From CAYVTZ01 sp964454685 (lineage in GTDB: Bacteria > Bacillota > Clostridia > Christensenellales > Christensenellaceae): a DNA stretch of 37,116 bases. The stretch covers positions 1 through 37,116 of the forward strand of contig CAYVTZ010000031.1 of the NCBI GenBank assembly GCA_964454685.1. Reading direction: 5' to 3'. Below, one piece after another: positions 6,140 to 13,945 of this stretch. The translations under genes were made by a program, and so were the position numbers. A model generated the notes under the pieces. That model saw nothing but the letters and a program-made list of their open reading frames with translations. It was not told the DNA's origin and did not search any database. The first letter of the stretch is position 1. Every line of letters begins with the position of its first letter.

Positions 6140-7456
6140 ATGTTGAAAAATCCATTGTCACCGGAAATACTTTCTGGGATCTTTCGTGCAAGCCCAAAGG
6201 ATATTTCGCGCATTGTTAATAGAGAAGGTACAACAATAGAATTTAAAGAGTCTTATAGTCACGGGAGTATGGCCCAATACTTCAAAACTATGGCTGCTTT
6301 TTCAAATAATATTGGGGGGTACATCCTTTTTGGGGTCGGCGATAAACCACGTCGCTTATTAGGGCTTACAGAAAAGAGCCTCTCTCAATTTGAAGGACTA
6401 AAAGTTGAATATCTTACGAAGAATTTACTTGATTACTTTTCTCCAGAGATAAAGTGGGATCATTGTACTTTTGAATTCAGAAATTTAAGTTTTGGCGTGA
6501 TTTACACTTATCCACTTATAAGAAAACCTTGTATGTGTAAAAAGCATTATGATGCGCAAAGCTCGAAGTACTCCTTAAAAGAAGGAGATATTTATTACCG
6601 TTACGGTGGGCGCTCTGAGAGAATTCATTATCCTGAGCTTTCTGCTATTATTGACGAGTCACGAAGGAACGAGGAACAGCAATGGATAAATTTCGCTAAG
6701 AAAGCGGCTCGTATAGGAGTGGCAAATGCTGTACTGTTGGATTTAAATTCAGGAGATTTATCCGGAAATGGTGGTACCGTTGTATTGGATCGTGATTTGA
6801 TTCAAAAAATATCTTTTATTCAAGAAGGGAAATTTGTTGAAACTAATGGCACACCTACTTTGCGTTTGATTGGCGATGTAACCGAGATTGTTACAGGCAA
6901 AGTAGTTGTAACTGAATCCACTCGAAAAGTCGTTAAAGCCATTGAACCAAGTGATATTATTTATTTATTTTTACAGGATATAATCGTAGATGAACCAATT
7001 GAATATGTAAAAAGAATTTGCTCAGCGTCTTCTGCCAACTATCCAATTTACTTCTTTTTACGGCAAGCTGACGTTGCTCTTACCAATGTAATAAATTTAA
7101 TAAAAGATACAACAAGTCGAGGCGTTGCGAAAAACAGGCTTATCGAACGACTGGAAGGAAAATTAGTTGACCGAAAAATTATTACTAAATTAACGACCAG
7201 AGCGGCAAAGAAAAAAGAAGAATATCGCCAATGTTGGTTGACGGAAAGTATGCCTGATACTATTGAACACTTAGGCTACTGTACTGAGTCATTGCTGTAC
7301 CTATCAAATGAGGAAATAACAGATCACCAACAGTACATTCGTTCTCTCTTGCTCAAATTTTTTAATACTGATTATGAAAAAGCTACTGCAATTGATGCAT
7401 CAAACATGAGAAAAGCTTTATGCCGAATTGATGAAGCATTATATTTAGAAAATTAG
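6140..7456 (+). CDS. Schlafen-type AlbA_2 domain protein
   Basis: The 438-residue protein has an AlbA_2 (Schlafen core) domain at about residues 20-175. Key parts are TTIEFKESY (E34, K36, E37), then MAAFSNNIGGYILFGVGD, and near the end DIYYRYGGRSERIHYPELSAII. In Schlafen proteins acidic residues and a Lys of this fold form a tRNA/RNA nuclease site; many bacterial members are called ATP-binding or putative transcriptional regulators, and several belong to antiviral systems. Residues 200-438 match nothing I know; they include a Lys/Arg-rich helical part (RLIERLEGKLVDRK). No membrane segment is seen. The ATG at 6140 has only a weak GGAG 12 nt upstream. AT-rich codon use links it to the NYN gene. 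Confidence 0.8.
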   Translation: MLKNPLSPEILSGIFRASPKDISRIVNREGTTIEFKESYSHGSMAQYFKTMAAFSNNIGGYILFGVGDKPRRLLGLTEKSLSQFEGLKVEYLTKNLLDYFSPEIKWDHCTFEFRNLSFGVIYTYPLIRKPCMCKKHYDAQSSKYSLKEGDIYYRYGGRSERIHYPELSAIIDESRRNEEQQWINFAKKAARIGVANAVLLDLNSGDLSGNGGTVVLDRDLIQKISFIQEGKFVETNGTPTLRLIGDVTEIVTGKVVVTESTRKVVKAIEPSDIIYLFLQDIIVDEPIEYVKRICSASSANYPIYFFLRQADVALTNVINLIKDTTSRGVAKNRLIERLEGKLVDRKIITKLTTRAAKKKEEYRQCWLTESMPDTIEHLGYCTESLLYLSNEEITDHQQYIRSLLLKFFNTDYEKATAIDASNMRKALCRIDEALYLEN

Positions 7457-7866
7457 TCTAGACTTATTATTCATAAACTACGCCTACGGAATTTAACTGT
7501 TGAACTTCCCATTATCCATATAACCTGTTGATGGAGAATAAAAACAGACTACAGATTATGTTTATAATACGAGCACACAGTGATATCGATTTTTTAAAAT
7601 CCCTAATGATTCTCTGAAAAGGTTTTAGGGAAGAATGTTTCCCAATCGCTTCCCTATTTAACAAACTATATTAACACATAGTGTATCTCTTGATACCCTC
7701 CAAGATCTGCTATCGAGATAATAGGTTTTGGAGAGGGAACATTTGGCAAATAATGTTCCGTGTTCTGCTCTTTAGGTACACCATCAGATACACTTCGCAT
7801 TTCTAAAACCTGCAAAATGGCACTGTAATAGCGAGGTGGAAACAAAGATGGAAGTAGCGAAAATAG
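7457..7866. other. Gene-free AT-rich stretch between the island and tRNA-Ser
   Basis: No convincing gene is present. A minus-strand frame ends at 7666 (tail IISIADLGGYQEIHYVLI), but its upstream part runs through the tRNA gene and it has no start of its own; a decayed integrated gene is possible. A weak hairpin, TTAGGGAAG...CTTCCCTA, lies near 7626-7660. Confidence 0.4.
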
Positions 7867-7885
7867 TTGGCGGAGCGGGTGGGAT
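7867..7885. repeat. 19-bp duplicate of the tRNA-Ser 3' end (att-like)
   Basis: TTGGCGGAGCGGGTGGGAT is identical to 8000-8018, which is the CCA end, acceptor strand and part of the T arm of the tRNA-Ser gene. Duplicated tRNA 3' ends mark sites where tyrosine-integrase elements entered. The two copies are 133 bp apart and no integrase is found, so the element is remnant or was rearranged. Confidence 0.65.
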
Positions 7886-7964
7886 ACCCGCCTATGGCGG
7901 GCTAAAGGCGAACCCGATTCGCTGATGCGAATGGCTTCAAACCCGCACTGCATCTCCGCGAAAC

Positions 7965-7992
7965 AAAAAAGCCCATGCCTAAAGCATGAACT
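7965..7992 (-). terminator. Terminator of the tRNA-Ser gene
   Basis: On the minus strand CATGC and GCATG pair around TTTAG, flanked by further pairs, and are followed by GGC and six T. It lies just after the tRNA 3' end. Confidence 0.75.
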
Positions 7993-8000
7993 TTTCTGTT

Positions 8001-8089
8001 TGGCGGAGCGGGTGGGATTCGAACCCACGGACGGTTGCCCGTCACCTGATTTCGAGTCAGGCCCGTTATGACCACTTCGATACCGCTCC
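8001..8089 (-). tRNA. tRNA-Ser (anticodon CGA)
   Basis: The 89-nt gene has the acceptor GGAGCGG paired with CCGCTCC, a G discriminator and an encoded CCA. The anticodon arm CCTGA-CTCGAAA-TCAGG carries CGA, reading UCG. The long variable arm (TGACGGGCAACCGTC) is typical of serine tRNAs, and the T loop is GGGTTCGAATCCC. Its 3' end is duplicated at 7867-7885. Confidence 0.97.
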
Positions 8090-8124
8090 AACTCATGATA
8101 CTGTTTTTGCCCGAAAGCATAAAT

Positions 8125-8153
8125 AGTTTACCAAATTTATATTGTTTTTGCAA
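8125..8153 (-). promoter_or_regulatory. Promoter of tRNA-Ser
   Basis: On the minus strand TTGCAA and TAAACT are spaced by 17 bp, with the -10 about 36 bp before the mature tRNA 5' end. AT-rich sequence lies upstream. Confidence 0.6.
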
Positions 8154-8221
8154 GTTAATCTGTGCAATTCCTGAAAAATTCGATATAATTGTCTTATATT
8201 GGAAGAAGGAGTGTGACCGGC

Positions 8222-8629
8222 ATGAAGGTTTTGGGCGTGGTGTGCATCGTGGCGGTGATTGTTGCGCTGCTACTCAGTTATTCGCCGAGCATGGCGGATC
8301 GCTACGAAAATTTCTTGCTGGACATGGATGTATCTGCACGGATGGAAGTTGCGATTACGCAGGTTGCGCGGGGTAATGATTTTCCCATGTTGCGCGAGAA
8401 TCTGACCATGCTGGCGACTGATTTACAGGCGTATCCGATATCGGACGAGTATGTGCGGCAGGCGAATGATCTTTTTGTGCAGGCAACGACGTTGCTGCTG
8501 GCCTGCTTAGACGCAAAGGAGAGCGGCCAGCCTTACGAGAGCGAACTGGAACAGGCGTACGCATCCTATCGGTTGGCGCGGGAAACCTGCTACCTATTGA
8601 AAAGGAGCGACGATGTTACCGCAGTATGA
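8222..8629 (+). CDS. Small membrane-anchored or secreted protein, function unknown
   Basis: The start ATG 8222 follows AAGGAG with 10 nt spacing; the in-frame TTG 33 nt earlier has no site. The 135-residue protein opens MKVLGVVCIVAVIVALLLSY, an N-terminal membrane anchor or signal sequence. The rest is helical with many Ala, Leu and Glu (for example YVRQANDLFVQATTLLLACL) and should lie outside the cell. I do not recognise a family. It overlaps tadA by 17 bp, so it is the first gene of a short operon with tadA. Confidence 0.7.
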   Translation: MKVLGVVCIVAVIVALLLSYSPSMADRYENFLLDMDVSARMEVAITQVARGNDFPMLRENLTMLATDLQAYPISDEYVRQANDLFVQATTLLLACLDAKESGQPYESELEQAYASYRLARETCYLLKRSDDVTAV

Positions 8630-9065
8630 GAACTATATGAGGCTAGCGCTGGCTCAGGCGGAGCTGGCGCGTGAAATGGACGAGGTGCCGGTGGGCGCTG
8701 TGATTGTGCAGCGGGATACTGTGATCGCACAGGCGCACAATCGACGTGAGCGGGACAAAAACGCGCTGGCGCACGCCGAGATGCTGGCGATTGACGAGGC
8801 GGCACACAAGCTGGGTGGCTGGCGGCTGCCGGAATGTACCCTTTATGTGACGCTAGAACCGTGCGTGATGTGCGCGGGTGCTATTTTGCATGCACGCATC
8901 GAAACAGTTGTGTTTGGCGCGTATGACCCGAAGGGCGGGGCATTTGGATCGGTCTATGACATTGCCGAAGGGAAACTGAACCACAAGCCGCAGGTCGTAG
9001 GCGGAATATTGCGTGATGCGTGTGGGGGCATCTTGACGTCATATTTTAGAAGTAAAAGAAAGTGA
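8613..9065 (+). CDS. tadA: tRNA-specific adenosine deaminase TadA
   Basis: This is a cytidine-deaminase-fold zinc enzyme that converts A34 to inosine in the anticodon of tRNA-Arg(ACG). Zinc ligands and the catalytic Glu are in HAEM (H53, E55) and PCVMC (C84, C87). PVGAVIV near residue 26 and SVYDIAEGKLNHKP after the zinc site are typical of bacterial TadA, and 150 residues is the usual length. AAAAGGAG stands before the ATG. The start overlaps the preceding gene, and the DUF6485 frame follows at once. Confidence 0.95.
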   Translation: MLPQYENYMRLALAQAELAREMDEVPVGAVIVQRDTVIAQAHNRRERDKNALAHAEMLAIDEAAHKLGGWRLPECTLYVTLEPCVMCAGAILHARIETVVFGAYDPKGGAFGSVYDIAEGKLNHKPQVVGGILRDACGGILTSYFRSKRK

Positions 9066-9073
9066 GAAGAGAC

Positions 9074-9268
9074 ATGGAGTGCAAACAAGAGCAAAACAGG
9101 GAAACCTGTGCATGCACATACGGCTGCTCGCGCAGCGGAAAATGCTGCGAATGTGTGCGGTATCATCGGAAGCGCGGGGAGTTTCCGGCTTGCTTTTTTT
9201 CGGCAGGAGCGGAAAAAAGCTATGATCGCGGGTTTCGCGCATTGGTAAAGGATCGGGAGAGCAGATGA
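9074..9268 (+). CDS. DUF6485 family cysteine-rich small protein
   Basis: The 64-residue protein starts MECKQEQNRETCACTYGCSR, followed by SGKCCECVRYHRKRGEFPAC. The eight or so cysteines in this spacing match the DUF6485 family of anaerobic Firmicutes and suggest a metal or Fe-S binding role; the function is unknown. I prefer ATG 9074 because family members begin MEC; a GTG at 9062 overlaps the tadA stop. Its last codons overlap the acetyltransferase start (ATGA), so the genes are coupled. Confidence 0.8.
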   Translation: MECKQEQNRETCACTYGCSRSGKCCECVRYHRKRGEFPACFFSAGAEKSYDRGFRALVKDRESR

Positions 9269-9771
9269 AGGCAAAATTGAAGCGTGTACACAAGGAACGG
9301 GACATTCTATTGGTTTCGACACTGGCGCATGAGATATGGCGGGAGTATTACCCGGCGGTTGTCTCCAGCGATCAGGTGGAGTATATGTTGGAGAAATTCC
9401 AAAGTCCGGCAGCCATCAAGGATGCGATTGCGCAGGGATACGAATACTATCTGGTGCGCGCAGGGGTGATGCCGGTGGGATATGTGGGAATCCATCCGCA
9501 TGACCCGCCCGGAAAGCTTTTTTTGAGTAAGTATTACATGCTGGCGGAGTATCGCGGCAAGGGATATGGCAGGGACGTGATGGAGGAATTGACGCAGCTT
9601 GCGCGCGGGATGCGGGCGCGCGCCATTTGGTTGACTGTCAATAAAAAGAACACGACGGTAGAAAAATACCGCAAACTTGGATTCGAGATTGTGGACGAGA
9701 TGGCAGCGGACATCGGCGGCGGATATGTGATGAACGACTACATCATGGAAAAGGCGATTGACGCGTGCTAA
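9265..9771 (+). CDS. GNAT family N-acetyltransferase
   Basis: The 168-residue protein has the GNAT fold. Motif A is KYYMLAEYRGKGYGRDVMEE (about residues 89-108), where R-G-K-G-Y-G binds the acetyl-CoA pyrophosphate, followed by LGFEIVDEMAADIGGGYVMN near the C-terminus. The acceptor cannot be told from sequence; the nearest known subfamily is the small amine/protein acetyltransferases. It starts inside the stop of the DUF6485 gene, and its own stop overlaps that of the convergent rmuC gene. Confidence 0.9.
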   Translation: MKAKLKRVHKERDILLVSTLAHEIWREYYPAVVSSDQVEYMLEKFQSPAAIKDAIAQGYEYYLVRAGVMPVGYVGIHPHDPPGKLFLSKYYMLAEYRGKGYGRDVMEELTQLARGMRARAIWLTVNKKNTTVEKYRKLGFEIVDEMAADIGGGYVMNDYIMEKAIDAC

Positions 9772-10862
9772 AATTCGTGTGGAGAATCGCCTTGCTGTGC
9801 GTCCGGCGCACCTAAATCCGAAAGGCGCGTGCTGATGCGCGCAGCTTTTTTTTGCACGGTATCCAGATGATTTTGTGCGGCATTGAGAGAATTACGCGTT
9901 TTTTGCACGCTTTGCGCGAAGGCATCCAGCTCGGTTTTGACCGCATGCAGCAGATCCATCACCAGAGTGGAATGCTTGCGGATTTCCAAGGTGCGGAAGC
10001 CCGTTTGCAGACTGGTTAAAAAGGCGCACAGTGTGGCAGGGCCGGTGAGCATAACGCGAAAGCGGCTTTGCAACTTATCCAGCAGCCCCATGCGCACTGC
10101 CTCTGCGTACAGACCTTCCGAGGGCAGAAACAGAATGGCGAAATCTGTGGTTTGCGGCGGTTTGATATATTTTTCGCTGATTTTTCTGGCTTCGGCTACG
10201 AGCGCGATCGCCAATTCTTTTTGCGCGGACTGTGCGTCTGCGCCTTGCTGCATCTGATCCATCATGCTAACGTAACGATCCATCGGGAATTTGGCATCGA
10301 TGGGAAGCAACACATGATCGCTCGATTCTTCTTTGGGAAGCAGCACCGCAAACTCCACATAGCCGTCTGTGCCGATTTTGGCGTTCTCCCGGTATTGCTG
10401 CGGCGCAAGAAAATCGGAAAGAATCTGGTAAAGCTGCATTTCCCCCCAAATGCCGCGCGTTTTAACATTGGAAAGTATGCTTTTTAAATCGCCGATGCCC
10501 GCAGTGAGCGAGCGCATTTCGCCCATGCTTTGATAGACCATGCGAAGTTGCTCGCTGACCCGTGCAAAGGAACTATCCAGACCGGTTTTGAGGGTATGAT
10601 TCAGCTTTTGATCGACGGAGCGTTCGATATCCGATAGTTTTTGTTCTACGGTATGGCGGAGGATTTCCACACTGCGGTTGTTGGCGCTGCTGACGCCGGA
10701 GAGTGTTTCCATCATCATATTGGTCAAAATTTGAAACTGTGCGGACAGCTCCAGCCGCAAATCAATACTTTCCCGCTTCTTTTTGCCGTGTAACAGCAAA
10801 ATTGCCACGCACAACGCGCCAAGGGCGCAAAAGCCGACGATTAAAATAAGCTCAATGTTCAA
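9768..10862 (-). CDS. rmuC: DNA recombination protein RmuC
   Basis: The family is membrane-anchored with a coiled coil and a PD-(D/E)XK-like nuclease core, and limits recombination at inverted repeats. The start at TTG 10862 gives LNIELILIVGFCALGALCVA, the N-terminal membrane helix; earlier codons of the open frame lack a ribosome binding site and cover the promoter. The core has VKTRGIWGEMQLYQILSDFL, then LPIDAKFPMDRY and LFLPSEGLYAEAV, all RmuC hallmarks. The length of 364 residues is normal for Firmicutes. The stop codon overlaps that of the acetyltransferase, leaving no room for separate terminators. Confidence 0.93.
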   Translation of the reverse strand: MNIELILIVGFCALGALCVAILLLHGKKKRESIDLRLELSAQFQILTNMMMETLSGVSSANNRSVEILRHTVEQKLSDIERSVDQKLNHTLKTGLDSSFARVSEQLRMVYQSMGEMRSLTAGIGDLKSILSNVKTRGIWGEMQLYQILSDFLAPQQYRENAKIGTDGYVEFAVLLPKEESSDHVLLPIDAKFPMDRYVSMMDQMQQGADAQSAQKELAIALVAEARKISEKYIKPPQTTDFAILFLPSEGLYAEAVRMGLLDKLQSRFRVMLTGPATLCAFLTSLQTGFRTLEIRKHSTLVMDLLHAVKTELDAFAQSVQKTRNSLNAAQNHLDTVQKKAARISTRLSDLGAPDAQQGDSPHEF

Positions 10863-10898
10863 GGAAGAGCCCTGCCTTTCCGAGGTTTTATTGTTATG

Positions 10899-10904
10899 AT
10901 TATA
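10899..10904 (-). promoter_or_regulatory. -10 element of rmuC
   Basis: TATAAT on the minus strand lies 37 bp before the TTG start. A -35 like TTGACC is present but spaced by 21 bp, so only the -10 is secure. Confidence 0.45.
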
Positions 10905-10963
10905 ACATGGTTCCACTCTCTTTTTGGTCAAAGAGCATAGATTTCTTTTATCTGTGTGCAATA

Positions 10964-10992
10964 TTGTATGGAAGGCGACGCTGTGATATGCT
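10964..10992 (+). promoter_or_regulatory. Promoter of the methyltransferase gene
   Basis: TTGTAT and TATGCT are spaced by 17 bp, 30 bp before the start codon and divergent from rmuC. Confidence 0.55.
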
Positions 10993-11021
10993 GGATAGAG
11001 AAACCAAAAGGAGAATGTAAC

Positions 11022-11687
11022 ATGAACATACAAGATCATTTCAACGAGATCGCGCAGCAATATGATGAGCAGCGCAGGCAGTTTATTCCTTGTTTTGACG
11101 ATTTTTACACGTTACCTCTGCATGTGATGGATTACGCGGGGGATGCGCCGGAGGTACTGGACATTGGCGGTGGCACGGGATTGTTTTCTTCCTTTGTGCT
11201 GCAAAAGTATCCAAACGCTAAATTGACACTGATCGATCTATCGGATCAGATGCTGGAGTGTGCGAAGCTGAGATTTGGCCAGCGGGAAGTGACCTATCTG
11301 AATGCGGATTACACGACATATGAATTTGCGAAGCAATTTGACATCATCATTTCCGCACTGTCCATCCATCATTTGACTGCGGAGGACAAGCGGGCACTCT
11401 ACGGGCGCTGCTATCCTTTACTGCGAGAGGGTGGCGTTTTTGTGAATGCGGATGTGGTATGCAGCGCATACCCTGAAGTGGAGCGCATGTTCATTGATAT
11501 CTGGAAGGAATCGCTGCAACATAGCACGCTGCCACGCGAGGAGATCGAGAAGGGATACAAGCGCATGGAGTACGACAAACCTTCCACCGTACAAGACCAG
11601 CTTGGATGGCTGAAAGAAGCGGGCTTTTCCGCGGTCGAGTGCTTGTATAAATACTATCATTATGCAGTGATGTATGCAAAAAAATAA
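11022..11687 (+). CDS. Class I SAM-dependent methyltransferase
   Basis: The 221-residue protein has the Rossmann methyltransferase signature: motif I VLDIGGGTGLFSSFVL (about residues 46-61), an acidic residue in LTLIDLSDQML, and LNADYTTY for adenine binding. The segment FDIIISALSIHHLTAEDK is the usual motif IV of this group. The substrate is not shown; relatives are often annotated as small-molecule or ubiquinone-type methyltransferases. AAAAGGAG precedes the ATG. It stands alone between rmuC and a terminator. Confidence 0.9.
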   Translation: MNIQDHFNEIAQQYDEQRRQFIPCFDDFYTLPLHVMDYAGDAPEVLDIGGGTGLFSSFVLQKYPNAKLTLIDLSDQMLECAKLRFGQREVTYLNADYTTYEFAKQFDIIISALSIHHLTAEDKRALYGRCYPLLREGGVFVNADVVCSAYPEVERMFIDIWKESLQHSTLPREEIEKGYKRMEYDKPSTVQDQLGWLKEAGFSAVECLYKYYHYAVMYAKK

Positions 11688-11697
11688 TGGCTCGCAT

Positions 11698-11732
11698 AAA
11701 AAAGCACACCCCGATTTTGACTTGGGGTGTGC
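11698..11732 (-). terminator. Terminator, mainly for the glycosyltransferase gene
   Basis: GCACACCCC and GGGGTGTGC pair around 11 nt, followed by six T on the minus strand. It lies between two convergent genes and may serve both. Confidence 0.8.
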
Positions 11733-11744
11733 GCGGGCCGCAGG

Positions 11745-12980
11745 TTATTCTAAATCCTCAATGGTATTGGAGCTGGCATGCTTGATGGGAACCCACTCGG
11801 TACGGGGGCGCACCAGCGCGCAGAAAGCAAGCACCATCATGGTAAACATAAATACAGGGTAAAGCAGGATGCCGCGCCCCATGCCCTTCATTTCCCGCTG
11901 TTCCAATTTGAGTGTGGAGAATGCGATGATCCACGTGAACAGCACACTTAGGAAGCCGAATACCAGCATGATCGAAAGCGCGAAGGATTGCAGGCTGGGG
12001 GTGAAGATGAAGGCGATTGCGGAGGCGATGTTGAGCGGTATGGTCAGACCGGACGCAGGTATAAACAAAATATACCATGCGAGATCCAACGCCTTGACAT
12101 TGCCGCGGAACACAGCTTTAAGAATAGACTTGAGATAAAGCGGAATGCATTGCATGCCGCCTGTCATCCAGCGCAGGCGCTGTTTGACAGAGACTCCAAA
12201 TTCGCTGGGCTGCTCGTCATAAAAGCGTGCTTTGTTGGCGGGGAGTATGGTGTTGCCTTTGATGACCTGCTGTATGGAAAATTCCACATCTTCTGTAATG
12301 GAATCCGTATTCCAGCCTTCTTCGCCCAGTGCTGCGACTTTGAACGCGAACCCGGTGCCGCCCACCATGCCGGAAATGCCCATGGCGTGTCTTGGATTAT
12401 GATAAAACCGTTGCAGCATCAGCCAATAGATGGAATAGACTTCACTGATCCACGAATCATGTATATTTTTACTATCGCGGTATCCCAGCGCAACATCGCC
12501 GCCCGAACAGAGCGCGTTGTTGATCTCGGTCAGGAAGTTGGCGGAGGCGAGATTATCCGCATCAAACACGCAGATGGCATCATACATGCCTTTGTATGTT
12601 TTGAGGATACGATTGACACCATAATGCAGCGCAAAGCCTTTACCGCGCTTTTCCTGATTGAAACGCACGAATACGATTGCTCCGTTTTGCTCTGAAACGC
12701 CCGCCGTATCGTCGGTACAGTTATCCGCGACGACGAACACCTGATGATCTCCGGCATAGTCCTGCCGTTCCAAACTCTTTAACAGATTGACGATAACGCC
12801 TTCCTCGTTGCGCGCGCAGATGACAATGGCAAAGCGATGCAAGGTTTCCTCACGTTTTACCAGCTCTTTGGGCTTTCCAAAACCGCGCAGTGCTGTGATC
12901 AGTAGCCATAGCATTAAAGGCGCTGAAAAAACTCCCAGCACGATCATGATGACTTGAACCACACGCAGCATAATATCCAT
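11745..12980 (-). CDS. Family 2 glycosyltransferase, membrane-bound processive type
   Basis: The 411-residue protein has an N-terminal membrane helix, a GT-A domain (about residues 45-275) and several C-terminal membrane helices. It shows FAIVICARNEE at the nucleotide site, VFDADN (DxD-type metal site), TEDVEF (catalytic base) and QRLRWMTGG (QxxRW). This set is typical of hyaluronan-, chitin- or poly-GlcNAc-synthase-like enzymes that polymerise and export a sugar chain. The product cannot be fixed; no other polysaccharide genes are next to it. AAAGGAAG precedes ATG 12980. Confidence 0.9.
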   Translation of the reverse strand: MDIMLRVVQVIMIVLGVFSAPLMLWLLITALRGFGKPKELVKREETLHRFAIVICARNEEGVIVNLLKSLERQDYAGDHQVFVVADNCTDDTAGVSEQNGAIVFVRFNQEKRGKGFALHYGVNRILKTYKGMYDAICVFDADNLASANFLTEINNALCSGGDVALGYRDSKNIHDSWISEVYSIYWLMLQRFYHNPRHAMGISGMVGGTGFAFKVAALGEEGWNTDSITEDVEFSIQQVIKGNTILPANKARFYDEQPSEFGVSVKQRLRWMTGGMQCIPLYLKSILKAVFRGNVKALDLAWYILFIPASGLTIPLNIASAIAFIFTPSLQSFALSIMLVFGFLSVLFTWIIAFSTLKLEQREMKGMGRGILLYPVFMFTMMVLAFCALVRPRTEWVPIKHASSNTIEDLE

Positions 12981-13024
12981 GAACTAAACTTCCTTTGACG
13001 ATTTTTTATCCGTTTACCATACCC

Positions 13025-13033
13025 ATTATATCA
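13025..13033 (-). promoter_or_regulatory. Extended -10 promoter of the glycosyltransferase gene
   Basis: TGATATAAT on the minus strand is an extended -10 element 45 bp before the start codon. No good -35 is seen. Confidence 0.5.
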
Positions 13034-13107
13034 TGATTCCATAAAGGAAACCTAACAAAAAACTTACCGTATTCTTACAGTTTGGTCAGGTGCGAACAAT
13101 TTGACAC

Positions 13108-13144
13108 AAAAAAACGTTCGGAAGAGTATTCCGATACGTTTTTT
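13108..13144 (-). terminator. Bidirectional-looking terminator after the RsbW-like gene
   Basis: CGTTCGGAA and TTCCGATACG form a 9-bp stem with one bulge, with A-rich sequence before it and T after it on both strands. It follows the RsbW-like stop codon by 12 bp on the minus strand. Confidence 0.75.
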
Positions 13145-13156
13145 GAGGCATTTGCT

Positions 13157-13564
13157 TTAGGCGGGAAACTTTTTTGTCAGGCACAGTATATTTTTTTCGC
13201 CCGTATGCCGGTACGCGACATCGTCCATGGTGCGTTTGACCATTAAGATGCCCAAACCGCCAATTTCGCGTTCCTCTGCGGTGAGCGTGACATCCGGAGC
13301 CGGATGTGTAACCGGATCAAAGGGCACGCCTTGATCCTCAAAACGAATCTGCACGCAGGAATCCTGCACCTGTACCCCGACTTTGACCCAACCGCCCATG
13401 GCGGGATAAGCATACCGCACGATGTTGACGAGGATTTCCTCTACTGCGACTGCAATTTGGATTTCCTGCTTTGTGGGCACTCCTGCGCGTTCCAACTCCA
13501 AACGTACAAATTCCAGAACGGCTTCCACCGCATCAAGTGAGGTTGTGACCTCAAGCTCTTTCAT
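13157..13564 (-). CDS. RsbW/SpoIIAB-like anti-sigma factor kinase
   Basis: The 135-residue protein is a GHKL (HATPase_c_2) domain: N box VEEILVNIVRYAY, G1 box DQGVPFDP and G2 box IGGLGILMVKRTMD. In the family such proteins bind a sigma factor or output protein and phosphorylate a serine of a STAS-domain antagonist. The antagonist is encoded just upstream (14 bp), forming the standard pair. The ATG 13564 lacks a clear site, so translational coupling to the upstream gene is likely. No sigma factor or PP2C phosphatase is in the window, so the regulated partner is unknown. Confidence 0.88.
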   Translation of the reverse strand: MKELEVTTSLDAVEAVLEFVRLELERAGVPTKQEIQIAVAVEEILVNIVRYAYPAMGGWVKVGVQVQDSCVQIRFEDQGVPFDPVTHPAPDVTLTAEEREIGGLGILMVKRTMDDVAYRHTGEKNILCLTKKFPA

Positions 13565-13578
13565 GAGACGCTACGGTT

Positions 13579-13875
13579 TTAAACAAAGGTCAGAATGTCC
13601 GAGAAGCCTGTAATCTCGAACACTTCCATGATGGTGGTGTTAACACCGGTAACAGTCATACGACCAACTTTGTTCATCTTTTTTTGTGCTGCCAGAATCA
13701 CACGCAGCCCTGCGCTGGAGAGATATTCCAGATTTTCCAGGTCTAATGTGAGCGAGGTGATGTCCGCCGGAATGGCGTTAACTTCTTCTTCCAACTGAGG
13801 GGATGTAACAGAATCCAGCCTGCCCGTAAGCACCAGAGTTATTTCATTCCCCGCAGTGTTTTTGTCAATTGTCAT
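13579..13875 (-). CDS. STAS-domain anti-sigma factor antagonist (RsbV/SpoIIAA-like)
   Basis: This 98-residue single STAS domain has LTLDLENLEYLSSAGLRVIL, where the second Ser of SSAGLR is the site the partner kinase phosphorylates in the family. When unphosphorylated it would bind the kinase and free the sigma factor. GGAGG stands 9 nt before ATG 13875. It is cotranscribed with the RsbW-like gene from the promoter at 13911-13939. Confidence 0.92.
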   Translation of the reverse strand: MTIDKNTAGNEITLVLTGRLDSVTSPQLEEEVNAIPADITSLTLDLENLEYLSSAGLRVILAAQKKMNKVGRMTVTGVNTTIMEVFEITGFSDILTFV

Positions 13876-13910
13876 TGATCGAATCCTCCAAATTTTAAGT
13901 TTCTATGCGT

Positions 13911-13939
13911 ATTGTATCATGCTACGCAATGGATTACAA
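13911..13939 (-). promoter_or_regulatory. Promoter of the RsbV/RsbW pair
   Basis: On the minus strand TTGTAA and TACAAT are spaced by exactly 17 bp, 35 bp before the STAS gene. It is a housekeeping sigma-A type site and lies right after the paaK stop codon, so the pair does not need read-through from paaK. Confidence 0.6.
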
Positions 13940-13945
13940 GATGGC

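Noticed and set aside
7501..7530. A third copy of the 33-bp island element (minus strand)
   Set aside because: Only a short GGGAAGTTC agrees; the rest does not align.
7666..8091. A 141-codon minus-strand frame
   Set aside because: It runs straight through the tRNA-Ser gene and its terminator, so at least its first part cannot be a gene.
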